From the NCBI GenBank assembly GCA_001972305.1, contig BDDD01000078.1:737276-801275 (forward strand): 64,000 bases of DNA, read 5' to 3'. The first letter of the stretch is position 1. Each line of letters begins with the position of its first letter. Position numbers and translations under genes: made by a program. The stretch is from Cephalotus follicularis. Taxonomy: Eukaryota > Streptophyta > Magnoliopsida > Oxalidales > Cephalotaceae. Below are positions 32,916 through 44,005 of the stretch, piece by piece. The notes below the pieces were generated by a model. The model saw nothing but the letters and a program-made list of their open reading frames with translations. It did not search any database and had not been told where the DNA came from.

Positions 32916-35159
32916 TACGGATTTTCGTTTCTTTGACACCTTCGTATTGTTTTTATAAGATATACGTATGGATTTTCTACTCTTTGGCTTATTCCTTCGA
33001 AATGAATTAAAATATGTTTTTGTACGGATTCTTTACGTTTTATCGAATGGATTTGTGATCCTGGTTTTATTAGCAATAAAACTCGTATTTTGATACGGAT
33101 ATTCCTGTTTTGATATAAATCTTACTAAAATGAATTTTGGTACGGTTACATTGGATATTGATTTTGATATACGTGTTTTCACTATTGAAAATATTAGCAT
33201 GGCTTCCACTTACGGAGTATGTTAATTTCAGATACAGATAAGATTTTGTTTTCAGTTAAGATCAAAAATCGATTAGAAATGAATTAAAATTGTTCTAGAC
33301 AAAACAATGTTTTTAGTATAATAACATACAGAGAAGAACCCTATCTATGAGGTATCATAGGCGTGTTCTTTGGCACGGAGGACATGACACCTACCATGGC
33401 GGTGTTAACGGTCTACGGCGTCTCTTTTAAATATGTATCCTGAGGGTAGGATATGGATCCTTTTGAGGCGTATGAGTATACTCTAGTTATTGTAAGATAA
33501 GAATCAGTACTGGGATTGTTTGTGTAGTGCCGTACACGACTTTTCCGACAGAGCATGTGGGCCTCGCGAACCCCTTGCACCTATATATGTATGTATGTCA
33601 GATATTCTCTGTTATGGAATTACGAATCAGATAATGTTTTGAATTATGACATTTTGTTATGATGATTTTATAACTGCTCGTTTTTAAATATTCTGTTTTA
33701 CCTTTCAAGAATATTTACTATGTTACCTTATTGAATTTAAAGTGCAAATTATTTTGTTTATCGTTTACTGTTTTAATTCCTTATCCGTACTGAGGTTTGC
33801 TCAGCCGCGTTTTTGTTTCTATGCGGCAGGTTTTCAGGAGCATGGGGGAAATGTGTGATAAGAGTTATCCATTGTCAGAATATCAGCTAGGAGTTGGTTC
33901 TTGTTTAGGATCAGATTTGCTTCCAATACAAACAGTTTCAGACTTTGTTTATGTTACGGTTACGATTTAAGTATTTGGACATCAGAATTATGATTAGTAT
34001 TTAAGTATGTTTTGTTTAAAATTTTAGACTCTGTTTTATATCAAGTTTACAATAAGAAATGTTTTCAGACCACTACGTCCGTTTCGTATCAGTCTTTTGT
34101 TAGATTTTCCGTTATGTTTCAGTTTAGCATTAAGACCTGTAAGGGCTCCCGCCATCGGGGGTGTTACACCATCCATGCTGATTCCCAAGCTGATCCATTG
34201 CATCAATCTGTAAAGTAGGGGGTTAGCCTTTGTCCTCACTCGGCTAAGTCATAAAAGTAGTTTGGGATCAACATTACATGCATGTCATGAAATGTATACG
34301 TAGATGATGCAATGTGGTATAAAATACCAGTTTATATATATATGAAAAAATATATAAGTTAGCAGTACAGTAAAATAACAGTAGGGACATATATCTGAAA
34401 ATATATGTATGCAATGACAGTACAGTAGTAGCCCGACAAGGGCTACATCAATAGGCACAGTAATGACTGAATAGGACCAGTAAACAGTACAGTAAGTCCA
34501 CAAAGGGACTACAACAGGCAGGCATTATGTGCAACGCCACCAACTCCTGGCCCCACGTTACACTCCCACTTTGGTCCCTTCTCCAGGCAACCAAGCGAGA
34601 CAACAGTACAGTACAGTGAGTTACCCACCCAACTCCTAGCTCCTAGGTCAACCCTGCCACTAGCCGGCACTGACAGTCTCTGCCATGCAACTAGTGGTTC
34701 AAGCACAAACACAGTAAATTCCCAGAGCAAACAGTAAATAATCGCTGTAAACAGTACAGTGAACAGTACAGTAATGATCGTTAGATCAACAACAGGCAGT
34801 TCATTTCAAAATGTTTTCAAGAGTCATAAACATTTGAAATATGTATTTTAAGTAGTTGAAAATACTTCTAAACAATTCAGTGGGTGGAAATCACTTTCCC
34901 AGTTGTTCGAAAATGTGTTATTATCAAATATCTATTTTGTATTCAAAATAGTCATTTTCAGTTTCACATATGCATTTCTTAATTAACATAGTATTCTAGA
35001 AATCACCCACAGTTTATAATAAGTCAATAAACAGGCAGTAAACAGTGCATATGCAATGCATACAAATGCTTGAGTGCATCCTAAGCGCAATCGGGGTCGG
35101 CGGGTGTCAAAATCGTGAAAACTATCCAAACAGGACTCTAAAGCTTTGGCATTTTTACC

Positions 35160-35345
35160 CAGGCGTTGACGCTTATGTCCTTTAAGGGTTCGTTCAGTCC
35201 CATAGCGTCAGCGCTTTACAGTTCCTGGGCGTCGATGTCTCCTCCCATAGGAGTCGATGTTTAAAATGCATTCAACATATAAAACGCAGTTCACAGTACA
35301 AAGCGTCAACGCTTACCAAAGGCGTCGACGATTTCTAGCGTCAGT
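35160..35345 (-). repeat. TCGA-type motif cluster in LTR J (distal)
   Basis: Words such as GGCGTTGACGC, AGCGTCAGCGC, GCGTCGATGTC, GAGTCGATG, AGCGTCAACGC and GGCGTCGACG, about 1.13-1.3 kb from the LTR start on the minus strand. Confidence 0.72.
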
Positions 35346-36114
35346 CGTCTTCTTCCTCGTGACATGATGAACCAGTAACAATTTCACTACAATAACATGC
35401 AATCCAACATGTATAAAGCCCAGAAAACTAACATGCAACATCATATTACATTACCAGTACAACATGGCATAATTTCAGTGACCAAAAACAGTTCAACAGG
35501 CCATGCAATCCATGCATAAACATCACTGGACAACACAAATATTGAACACAAAATAAAAGTATGGCTTCCCCTACCTCTGGCCTCAAGTTAGAAGCCGAAA
35601 GTCCACCACTTTTAGTATCCAACAGGTCACTTTGAGCTCCCAGGTACTGCTTGAAACTCCCTGGTTCGTTCCAACAATTGCTGTCCAAGCTCCAACTTCC
35701 ACTTGCTCAACAATGGTGGTTTGAGCTTTCTCTCTCAACCCTCTGCCTTCTTTCACTCTCTGTGTTTCTCTCAAGTCTCAGGTACTTTGTTTATCAGTAA
35801 CAACCAAAGGTAAGAGGTGAGGGCTGACATTTATGCAGAAAACATTTTTTGTTTCTCTCTGCCAAAACCTACCAGTTCAGCCTCTCTCCTTCATGCAAGC
35901 CAGGTGCAACATGTTCTGCATTCTTCTCCCCCACAGGCCATGCATTCAGAGATTTTCTCTCTGTTCAATGCCCTTTTGTTGCAGGTAAGTCTGGCATCAA
36001 AAGCATGCATGCCACGTTTCCAGAGAGCCTGCCCAAGTGCCGGTTAAGTGGCACAAACTCACCTCTATGCGACACGTCCACCAGCTGCTAGTGTGTATGC
36101 AGGGCACGGCACAA

Positions 36115-36265
36115 AGTGTCGACGCTTTTGCTTAAGCGTCAGTGCTTAAGCGTTTTGTGCGAAAGGGCGTCGACATCTATGCATTGCGTCGACGGTTTGG
36201 CCCCTTGAGACACTTGCTCATTCAAGTCAGCAAGGCATCGACGCTTTGGCTCAGCCGTCGACGCT
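36115..36265 (-). repeat. TCGA-type motif cluster in LTR J (proximal)
   Basis: GTGTCGACGCTT, AGCGTCAGTGC, GGCGTCGACATC, GCGTCGACGG, GCATCGACGC and CCGTCGACGC, about 210-360 bp from the LTR start on the minus strand. The H-family sister LTR uses CAGTCGACTG at these positions instead. Confidence 0.75.
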
Positions 36266-36475
36266 TAAGCCACTTTTTCAACTTCTCAAAGTATGGCAAA
36301 AGCTTAACAAAACAAGATGACACTTCTTGCATCATTCTTGATGTTTCAACTCCAAAAAACATTACAAAAAGAAGAAAATGTCATCAAAGCTCGGAAATCA
36401 GTCACTTTATTAATTTCACAATAAAAGTACATTTACATCATGAAATTACAACATATGTAAATTCCGGGCGTTACA

Positions 36476-36771
36476 CCGTTAGTAGTTCCTCTTCATGTCA
36501 TGACACATCTTAGAACTCCCTGGATGAACACTATAATGTGATTTATTAGCTAGTTGTAGTAGTTAATTCCTTATGCTCTCATCATCCGGGACACATACTC
36601 TCCCTCAGAACCTCAGTATAGCATCTAAATTTACGGAGATTTCAGAATCTGAAACTAGGTTCTCCCGAAAATTCCACAATTCGATGTCACTATACTGGGT
36701 AGTCAGAATACGATCCAGAAGTTCTGGTTGTGCTCTAAGATTAGCCACAATAACCCCTCTGGAATCCATGA
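36476..36771 (-). pseudogene. Stranded chromovirus integrase fragment
   Basis: About 300 bp whose minus strand matches the segment between RNase H and the integrase zinc domain of element E (40555-40860 on the same strand), for example the TGCTCTCATCATCCGG and CTCAGAACCTCAGTAT blocks. It is bounded by LTR J on the left and the E 3' LTR on the right, with no purine tract or chromodomain, so it is a leftover of the element into which E inserted or of a deletion. Confidence 0.75.
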
Positions 36772-38044
36772 TCTCACACCCCGCCTTCCGTTAAGACAAC
36801 ATATATGGTGATTTCAGTTATCAGTAATAATTTAGCATTAACATTTTAACAATTTCATAACAATAGCGAAAGCATATAAAGCGGGATTATAATTCATCCG
36901 CACGCAGCCCATGCTACGTGCTTTTACAAGGCAACAATTATCCTTTTACATATAGGAAAAGTAATCAACAACAACGGAGTGTGAACGCTCATTACAATAA
37001 AAACATAATGAATAACAACCTTAACAAAACAGAAGCTCTCCAATAAAGCTTCGGCAACACTTCCCCGAACGCCTTTACTTAATCTAAAATTTTAGGGGGT
37101 TAGTCGTTGTCCTCACTTGGCTAAGTAAGAATAAAGCATGATAAAGAATATATAAATGTAACATGCATGTCAGTTATCTAAAATAACANTCAATATAAAT
37201 AAGCAACCAAGCCAAGTGGCCATAGACAATACAATTCAAGAATACCGTACAAGGGTAAAATCAATCAATACAGTGGTTTGGGTGTCACATGTCGCTAATT
37301 CCTAGCACCAACTGTGCACCACCTAACTATCACCCTACACTGCGAAGATGATAGATCGGGTCAATTCTGTAGGCAATTAGCGAGCAAGTAACAATCAGGA
37401 TCTGCATTGCAGATAAGTGTGGTGGAAGCTCTAGCCAACTCCTGGTACATAGGGCCACCTCGTAGCCAGTGATGTCTCCTATCACTCGACTAACGGCAAT
37501 AAGCATAGACAACAATTGCAATCAATTCAATAGCAATATTACAAAAGTTTATAATATGCAATATAAAGTTTTTTTCTTTTGAAACATTTAACAATTCAGT
37601 GACCGTCCCTCTCTTTGGAGGAAACGGTATTCAGTACAGTAAAAGTGCTTCGCAATGGAGGAAAACCAGTAAGTTCATTTGACAATAAGTGTTCATTTGG
37701 AAAATGATAAGAAAATCCATATGCGTGTTTATAGCACTAGTTGATTTAATCATTAATATTAAGTGTAAAAATAGTATTTATGAACACTTAACAACTATAC
37801 AGTATGTATAACAACATCAATAGACAGTAGCAGAACAATCAGTTGAAGGGTTCAACAAGACGTTAGCATACCCTAGTTATCCTTGCACAATTCTCACAAT
37901 GAGTGCATAGGTTGTTTACTTTCTGTAATGTAACTACACAAGACCAGGATTGACTGTTACAATCATCCCATGTGGAGGCCAGCGTAATTACACACAATTA
38001 GAAGCCTAACAACAGCTAATCTTAACATTTTGTCACTTAACAGT

Positions 38045-38160
38045 GGGCTGTTCATAAGAATAGCCGACTGTTTCAATTCGGTAGCCGACTGTTTGTCCTT
38101 AACAGTCGACTGGTTACATTGAGTAGTCGACTGTTGGGATTAAACAGTCGACTGCTTTTG
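38045..38160 (-). repeat. TCGA-centred motif cluster in E 3' LTR (distal)
   Basis: Six words: GTGGGCTG (decayed), TAGCCGACTG twice, CAGTCGACTGG, TAGTCGACTG and CAGTCGACTG, 1.17-1.29 kb from the LTR start. Confidence 0.82.
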
Positions 38161-39049
38161 GACATAAACGCTAGGCAGTAGTTTAATAAAACAGAGTATA
38201 CATGCTCACAATCCAATTTCAAGCAATCCATAACATGCAATCATATAGAAAACATCTTGGCATGATATACATATTATATCTTCTAAAGCATGTCAAAACC
38301 TCTACCTCAAATGCTATCCCATAATCAAATTGAGTTGATTCCTCTCTTTGAGTTCCAAGTCTCAACTCCACACCAACCTTCCAATCACAGCAGGTTATTC
38401 TATACAGTTGCACGTTTATGGGTTTATATACCAAAACCAGTAAGTTGAACTAGTTCTCTAACCATGTTAACATCAAGAATTGAGTCAGAAGCTTATAATC
38501 AATTTCCTAAGTCCCATTTCCATTTCCTAACTAAATCTACATTTCAATATTCAATTTCCAGGCTTATTATTGATGATCATGTTTAATCAGTAGGGTTATA
38601 GAACGAACATGCTACCGTTTAACTATAACTTCGACAATAACAGAACTTGGAGCTTATCAGGAAATTAAAGCTTCAACTCCTCCTTTGAACTCCAATCCTT
38701 CAACATGCATCCAAGAATTTCTCCTGCAAAAGATCCTCCATCCTCAGTGTTTCTAACTCTCTAATCACTCATGCAGCCTCTATTTATAAGGGAAATTTAA
38801 TCCCGTTTCAGTCATAACTCTTGTTTCCACGTTTTGTATTCTCTCTCTCACATGCATCTCTTCTTTCAATTTCTTTCTTTCTTTTCTGCTGTGACTACAG
38901 GTTGCAGGTCTTGCAGAGGGAGTAGAGAACATGCAAGGCACTCAGCCTGCATGTTGTACACCTGGTGGCACGCATCTATCACGCAAGACACGTTTAGGCT
39001 GCCACTGCCCTGTTTTCCACGCCATGCACAGACACTTGTCATGTGCCTT

Positions 39050-39182
39050 ACCAGTCGACTGTATTCACTTGGCAGTTGACTGTCCACTCCTCGCATCAAC
39101 CAGTCGACTGTTCCTCTGTGACAGTTGGCTATTCCTCCAAAAACTAGGCAGTCGACTGTTACCCTGTGACAGTCGGCTATTT
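39050..39182 (-). repeat. TCGA-centred motif cluster in E 3' LTR (proximal)
   Basis: CAGTCGACTG, CAGTTGACTG, CAGTCGACTG, CAGTTGGCT, CAGTCGACTG and CAGTCGGCT, spaced about 20-28 bp, 150-280 bp from the LTR start. Confidence 0.82.
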
Positions 39183-39331
39183 GAGGCTGGTTTTTGGTTA
39201 ATTATGCTTATTCTCACACTTAAAATCCATAACCATAATTCCTATAACAGAAGGACATTAAAATCCAACTAAGTGCATATTTTATTCATCAAGAGTACAA
39301 TATACACGAATTGAAATTTTCGGTTATTGCA

Positions 39332-39349
39332 TTCTCCCCTCCTTAAAGA
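39332..39349 (-). other. Polypurine tract of element E
   Basis: On the minus strand CTTTAAGGAGGGGAGAA immediately precedes the LTR start. F (46951-46966) and H (55836-55853) have equivalent AAGGAGGG tracts. Confidence 0.8.
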
Positions 39350-39364
39350 AAATTCGTTCTTGAA

Positions 39365-39921
39365 TTTAGCCTTTACTTTTCGAACAAGTGAGGAAATGTC
39401 TCCATCATTTCGTCTTCACGCTCTCACGTAACTTCCTCAGCTCCGCGAAAATGCCACAGTACTTTTACAATAGGAATAGTCTTATTCCTCAGCACCTTCT
39501 CCGTTAGATCCACAATCCTTGTCGGCCTCTCTTCATAGGACAATTTATTACTGATGAATCCAGGGTCATAGCTATATATGTGAGATGGGACGGGCACGGA
39601 TTTTGGTAACATGGAAACATGAAATACGTTATGCACACCCGATAAACTGGGCAGTAGTGCAATCTGATATGCCACATCCCCTACTCTCTCCAGTATCTCA
39701 TAAGGCCCAATGTACCTTGGAGCCAACTTCCCTTTGAGGCCAAAACGTTGTATCCCTTCCGAAGGCGAGATCTTCAGGAAAACATGATCTCCCTTCTCGA
39801 ATTCTAGCTTCCTTCTCTTTATGTTGGCGTAACTCTTCCGCCAGATCTGTGCCGCTGGCAGTCTCCTTTCGATCACTTCAACTTTATCAGTAGTCTCTTG
39901 TACCAAGTATGGTCCCAGCAC
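39365..39921 (-). pseudogene. Element E integrase C-terminus and chromodomain
   Basis: The 39424-39921 frame reads the integrase end (RRKLEFEKGDHVFLKISP, LAPRYIGPYEILERVGDVAY, HNVFHVSMLPK) and the chromodomain (RIVDLTEKVLRNKTIPIVKV, then LWHFRGAEEVTWERE). It breaks near 39424, short of the usual end ('EEMRETFPHL' wording continues to about 39370). The chromodomain would tether integrase to heterochromatin. Confidence 0.88.
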
Positions 39922-39942
39922 TTGTCTCTCGCCTACCTCATC

Positions 39943-40905
39943 CTAGCAGATAGGCGACCTATACTTTTTCCCATACAAGGCTTCATAGGGAGCCATTCCA
40001 ATGCTGGTGTGAAAGCTGTTGTTGTAGGATAACTCAATCAGTGATAGATGATCCTCCCAACTCCCAGTGAAATAATCATAGTAGCCCGTAGCATATCCTC
40101 CAGAGTCTGAATGGTATGCTCGGACCATCCGTCGGTCTGTGGGTGGAACGCAATATTGAAGTTCAATTCTGTTCCCATCGCCGCTTGGAACTTCTTCCAG
40201 AACCTTGAAGTGAATCTAGCATCACGATCACAAACAATACTGACCGGTACTCCATGTAATCTCACTATCTCCCAGAAATACAATCCAGCCAACTTCTCGA
40301 TAGAATACGTCATGTTCATTGGAAGAAAGTTAGAAGACTTAGTGAGTCTGTCCACTACAACCCAAACTGCTTCATGCCGATTCTGTGACCTCGGTAATCC
40401 CGACACGAAGTCCATGGTCACATGCTCCCATTTCCACTCGACCACTGGTAACGATTGTAGCAGTCCTGCAGGTTTCTGATGTTCAGCCTTCACTCTCTGA
40501 CAGGTCAAACATCTTGCTACATATTCGGCAATCTCTCTTTTCATACCACTCCACCAGTAGTTCTTTTTCAGGTCATGCCACATCTTTGAACTCCCAGGGT
40601 GAACACTGTATTTTGACTTGTGGGCTTGTTGCAGTAGCTCATCCCTGATGCTCTCGTCATCCGGAAAACATATCCTTCCTCGGAACCTCAGTATGCCAGC
40701 AGTATGAATGGAGAACTTAGAATCAGTCTCTAGGTTCTCACGAATACTCCATAACTCGGTGTCACTGTACTGAGCAGTCAGAATATGCTCCTGAAGTTCC
40801 TGTTGTGCTCTAAAATTTTCCACAATAACTCCTCGGGAAACCATGAAGGGAATCCATTTATAAAATTCCTCCAATAGCTTCCATTGTGAAAGCATTGCTC
40901 CAGCA
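39943..40905 (-). pseudogene. Element E integrase core, broken
   Basis: In the 40038-40997 frame the zinc domain (QAHKSKYSVHPGSSKMWHDL, then CLTCQRVKAEHQKPAG) and catalytic core (VTMDFVSGLPRS, VVVDRLTKSSNFLP, VCDRDARFTSRFW, HPQTDGWSEHTIQTLEDML) are present. A frameshift near 40090 moves the reading to 39943-40128, which ends at a TAG at 39943 in the block YRSPIC-DE, where sister copies have tryptophan (a TGG-to-TAG type change). Confidence 0.88.
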
Positions 40906-41300
40906 ATCATTGCCTTGCGACTCAGCGCATTTGCCACTACATTTGCTTTTCTTGGGTGGTATTGAATGTCACAGTTGTAATCATTAAAGAACTCCACCCA
41001 TCGTCTCTATCTCATGTTAAGCTCCTTCTGGGTAAACAAATACTTTAAGCTTTTATGGTCAGTGAAGATCTAAAATTGAGCACCATAGAGGTAGTGCTCC
41101 ATTTCTGCAAAGCGAATACTATGGCTGCCAACTCAAGATCGTGTACGGCATAATTTTCTTCGTACAACCTTAACTTCCTCGATGCGTATGCAATCACCTT
41201 ACCATGTTGCATAAGAACGCATCCCAATCCCTTCCCAGAAGCTTCAAAATAGACAGTGAGACCCTCATTACCTTCCGGTAATGCCAACAATGGAGTCTAA
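40906..41300 (-). pseudogene. Element E RNase H, broken
   Basis: 41045-41290 gives [20 protein letters not shown], then [19 protein letters not shown] and [16 protein letters not shown] frameshift follows near 41095, and the domain ends in the 40038-40997 frame with YHPRKANVVANALSRKA (usually VVADALSRK). The first catalytic aspartate (YSDASGKG in D) is changed to YFEAS. Confidence 0.85.
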
Positions 41301-41342
41301 ATCAACCGACTCTTCAACTCTTGGAAACTTACCTCACAAGAA

Positions 41343-41981
41343 TCATCCCACACAAAACTTTACTTCTTCTGGTGTAGAAAGCTTCGAAAACCCTTTGATG
41401 AACCTTCGGTAGTAGCCAGCCAATCCTAAGAAGCTACGAACCTCTGTAATGCTCCTCGGTTGGGGCCAATCAACAATACTCTCTATCTTCGAAGGATCCA
41501 CCAACAATCCTTCACTCGATACAATGTGACCTAGGAAAGTCACATGATCCAGCCAAAACTCGCACTTGCTGAATTTGATGTATAGTTGTTCCTTCCGTAA
41601 TGTCTGCAATACAATCCTCAAGTGCTGCATGTGTTCTTCAATGCTCCTCGAATAAATCAGGATGTCGTCTCAGAATATAATGACAAACTTGTCAAGATAG
41701 GGCTGGAACACTCTATTCATCAAACACATAAAGGCTGTATGAGCATTTGTCAAACCAAACGGCAGTATCAGAAATTCGTAATGCTCATATCTGGTTCGAA
41801 ATGCAGTCTTCTCCACATCACCTTCTCGGATTCTCAACTGATGATAACCTGTTCTCAGGTCAATTTTGGAGAATACAGTAGAGCCTGACAATTGGTCAAA
41901 CAACTCCTTCATATGTGGTAGAGGATACTTGTTCTTCACAGTTACCTGATTTAGCAGCCTGTAATCGATGCATAGCCGCAT
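41343..41981 (-). pseudogene. Element E reverse transcriptase core, broken
   Basis: 41670-41981 contains [35 protein letters not shown] and [18 protein letters not shown]. It is ended by TGA at 41670, immediately before the catalytic aspartate pair (DDILIYS in the following bases). 41343-41630 continues with [28 protein letters not shown] and [13 protein letters not shown]. Confidence 0.88.
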
Positions 41982-41996
41982 TGATCCATTCTTCTT

Positions 41997-42704
41997 TTAC
42001 ACAAATAGGACCGGTGCTCCCCACGGTGGCACACTCTGTCTGATAAAGCCCTTATCAAGACAATCCTGCAATTGAGTCTTCAATTCCTTCAGTTCAGCAG
42101 GAGCCATTCTGTACAGAGCTTTTGATATAGGAGCAGTCCCCGGCAATAGTTCAATACTCAACTCTACATCTCTCTTCGGTGGCAACGAAGTGAGATCATC
42201 CGGAAACACATCAGGAAAATCACATACAACAGGAACTTGTTCAATACTAGGTGTACCTTTAGTGTGATCAATCACATACACCAAATAGCCTTCACATCCT
42301 TGCTTGAGATACTTCTGTGCTGGAGTATACGAAATGATCGGAGCAGAAACATTCTTCTCTCCGATAAACTTGTACTCAGTCCCATCTTGTAGGTAAAAGG
42401 TCATCATCTTGTTATCACAATCAACACAAGCATGATGAGCATACAGCCAGTCCATCCCCAAGATCATGTCGAAATCTTGGATAGGCAACACTATCAGGTC
42501 AGCAGATAACTGAATCCCAGCTACCATAATCTCACAATTTTTTATTATAGTCTTAGATAGAAGACAAGTACCCGCTGGTGTACTCACCTCCAATACATAA
42601 GGTAATCTAGAAGTGACACCATGCAAGTTGCAAGCAAATTCAGATGCAATAAATGAATGCATCGCACCAGGGTCAATCAATAATAGTCGATTCTGGCACA
42701 TCAT
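41997..42704 (-). pseudogene. Element E protease and N-terminal RT linker
   Basis: A 235-codon frame with the protease motif LLIDPGAMHSFI (D-P-G instead of the more common D-S/T-G; D-P-G is also found in related plant elements and in F), FDMILGMDWLYAHHACVDC, then the linker VPVVCDFPDVFPDDLTSLPP and [20 protein letters not shown]. It ends at TAA 41997, just before RT. Plant chromovirus order and spacing are normal. Confidence 0.87.
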
Positions 42705-43944
42705 CTCTAGATAAGGTGTAGACCCTACCTTTCACAATCCCTTTTCCGGTATCCTTCCTCGGTTGAGTAGCCGCAACACTACCACTAGCATCAGCACTTC
42801 CCTGTTGGCCGCGTACTTGATCCCTCATCATTGGACAACCATTCAGCAGATGTTCTTGTGAACCACACCTCAAGCATTTCCCCATCTTTTTCAAGCACTC
42901 AGTCTCGTCATGGTTCTAGAGACTACAAAAAGTATATCCACCCGAATTCTGTTGACCGGTTCGGTAAGGAGTTCTTGATCGTGAATTCCTGCGTCGAGAA
43001 CCTCCTCGATATTTGTTGTCAGACCTTGCCTAGTTAGCAGGATTATTACTCCCCTGCCCCTGTGACTGTGCGGGCCTTGATTGATTAGTACGAGACTGAT
43101 CCGCTATCCTTTCATTAGCATCGGCTTCCAGAATCATCGCCCTCTCAGCAATATCTACAAAAGAAGTTAGCTGCAACATTAACAATTTAGATCTGATGTC
43201 AGGTTGAAGGCCTTTTAGAAACATTCGGATCATTCGTGATTCACCCTCCACCAGATAGGGGGTATGCCTTGCCAGCTCAACAAATCTAGTCTGGTATTGA
43301 GCTACCGTCATATCCCCTTGATGTAAGTACATCAGTTCGGTCTCCATCTAGTTACGCTCTATCTGTGGTATATAAGCTTCAAGGAACTCATACTGAAATA
43401 TGTCCCAAGTCCTGTCAATTCTATAAGATTCCCACTTTGTTTCAATCCTTTCCCACCAATAGGTACCCTTGCCCCATCAGTGGTATACAGCAAAGTTGAG
43501 TTTCTACTCATCAGTACACTCCAAGGCAGCAAATATTTTCTCCAGGTCTCTAATCCACTGCTCGGCCACAGTAGCATTCAGCTCACCATTGAATATCGGA
43601 GGATTCAGTCTCATGAATCGCTCTAAATCTCTGCCAAATCCACCAGTATGACAAGCTTCAGGAGCCTACTGATAGGCCCAGTTAGCCTCGTACATTTGCC
43701 GTATCTGCTCCATGTTTTCCGTATTAGCTTGCATCTGCTGCTGAAAGAGGTCAGCCATGCGGTCAAAATTACTCCTCTCTTCTTGTACTGGAGGAATATT
43801 CACTTCTTTATTCGCTGGCGGATCATGTTCGTGCACTGGTGGTGCATTGACTCCTTCGTCGGCTCTAAGCCTTACTCTTCTACCACTTCTTAGGTCCATT
43901 CGGTTTCCTATATGGAATGACATAATCATTAGGAAACAATTCAC
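42673..43944 (-). pseudogene. Element E gag, broken
   Basis: Gag starts near 43944-43885 (DLRSGRRVRLRADEGVNAPP), continues through EERSNFDRMADLFQQQMQAN, a frame change, the capsid region 43030-43347 (METELMYLHQGDMTVAQYQT, RFVELARHTPYL, GLQPDIRSKLL), and a zinc knuckle CLRCGSQEHLLNGC at 42673-42894. At least three frame changes and a stop near 43348 interrupt it. It overlaps the start of the protease frame. Confidence 0.87.
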
Positions 43945-43974
43945 TTAATTTCTGAGAAACTTATCCCAGCGATA

Positions 43975-44002
43975 GCTTATTTAAAAATAAGCTCTTATAC
44001 CA
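43975..44002 (-). other. Primer binding site and adjacent perfect hairpin of element E
   Basis: On the minus strand TGGTATAAGAGC (43991-44002) matches the tRNA-Met primer site with one change (C to A). It runs into AGCTTATTT-TT-AAATAAGCT, a perfect 9-bp inverted repeat with a 2-base loop that shares the AGC. F has the same arrangement at 49113-49140. Confidence 0.75.
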
Positions 44003-44005
44003 TGT

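Larger units (their letters stand above)
31478..34168 (+). repeat. Solo LTR of the B family, 2.69 kb
   Basis: It starts TGTAATATCCCG and ends GGGGGTGTTACA, with TSD CCATC. It is homologous to the LTR of element B over the last 900 bp. Two clusters of TCGA words lie inside, and a perfect 65-bp tandem duplication at 32786. ORFs (for example 32447-32656) are read-through of the motif clusters. Confidence 0.9.
31473..34173. other. Target site duplication CCATC flanking solo LTR
   Basis: CCATC at 31473-31477 and 34169-34173. In the H LTR the corresponding uninterrupted site is CTCCATCCATG, so the pre-insertion sequence can be recognised in a sister copy. Confidence 0.9.
31190..36475 (-). repeat. 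Chromovirus LTR J (H family), split by a solo LTR
   Basis: On the minus strand it starts TGTAACGCCCGGAATTT at 36475. 34174-36475 and 31190-31477 match the H LTR (53152-55835) in order, including the CGGAGCG block, the AGGGGGTTAGCCTTTGTCCT box at 34217, and the CTCCTGGCCCCACG block at 34540. Without the nested solo LTR it is about 2.6 kb. The last roughly 100 bp (terminal TGTCACACC) are missing on the left. The pol fragment to its right does not continue directly from it. Confidence 0.78.
36772..39331 (-). repeat. 3' LTR of chromovirus E
   Basis: On the minus strand it starts TGCAATAACCG at 39331, directly after the purine tract, and ends near 36772 where TGTCACACC has become TCTCACACC. Length is 2560 bp. 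The AGGGGGTTAG-CGTTGTCCTCAC box lies about 330 bp from the LTR end. A single ambiguous base (N) is at 37189. Two TCGA clusters are present. Confidence 0.9.

Noticed and set aside
35583..36091. Short ORFs on both strands in LTR J (63-80 codons) as host exons
   Set aside because: The region is collinear with the H LTR; no splice-site pattern or protein family recognised.
41997..42704. D-P-G in the E protease as a novel catalytic site
   Set aside because: F has the same motif and D-P-G variants occur in other plant Ty3 elements, so it is a lineage feature and not a new mutation.
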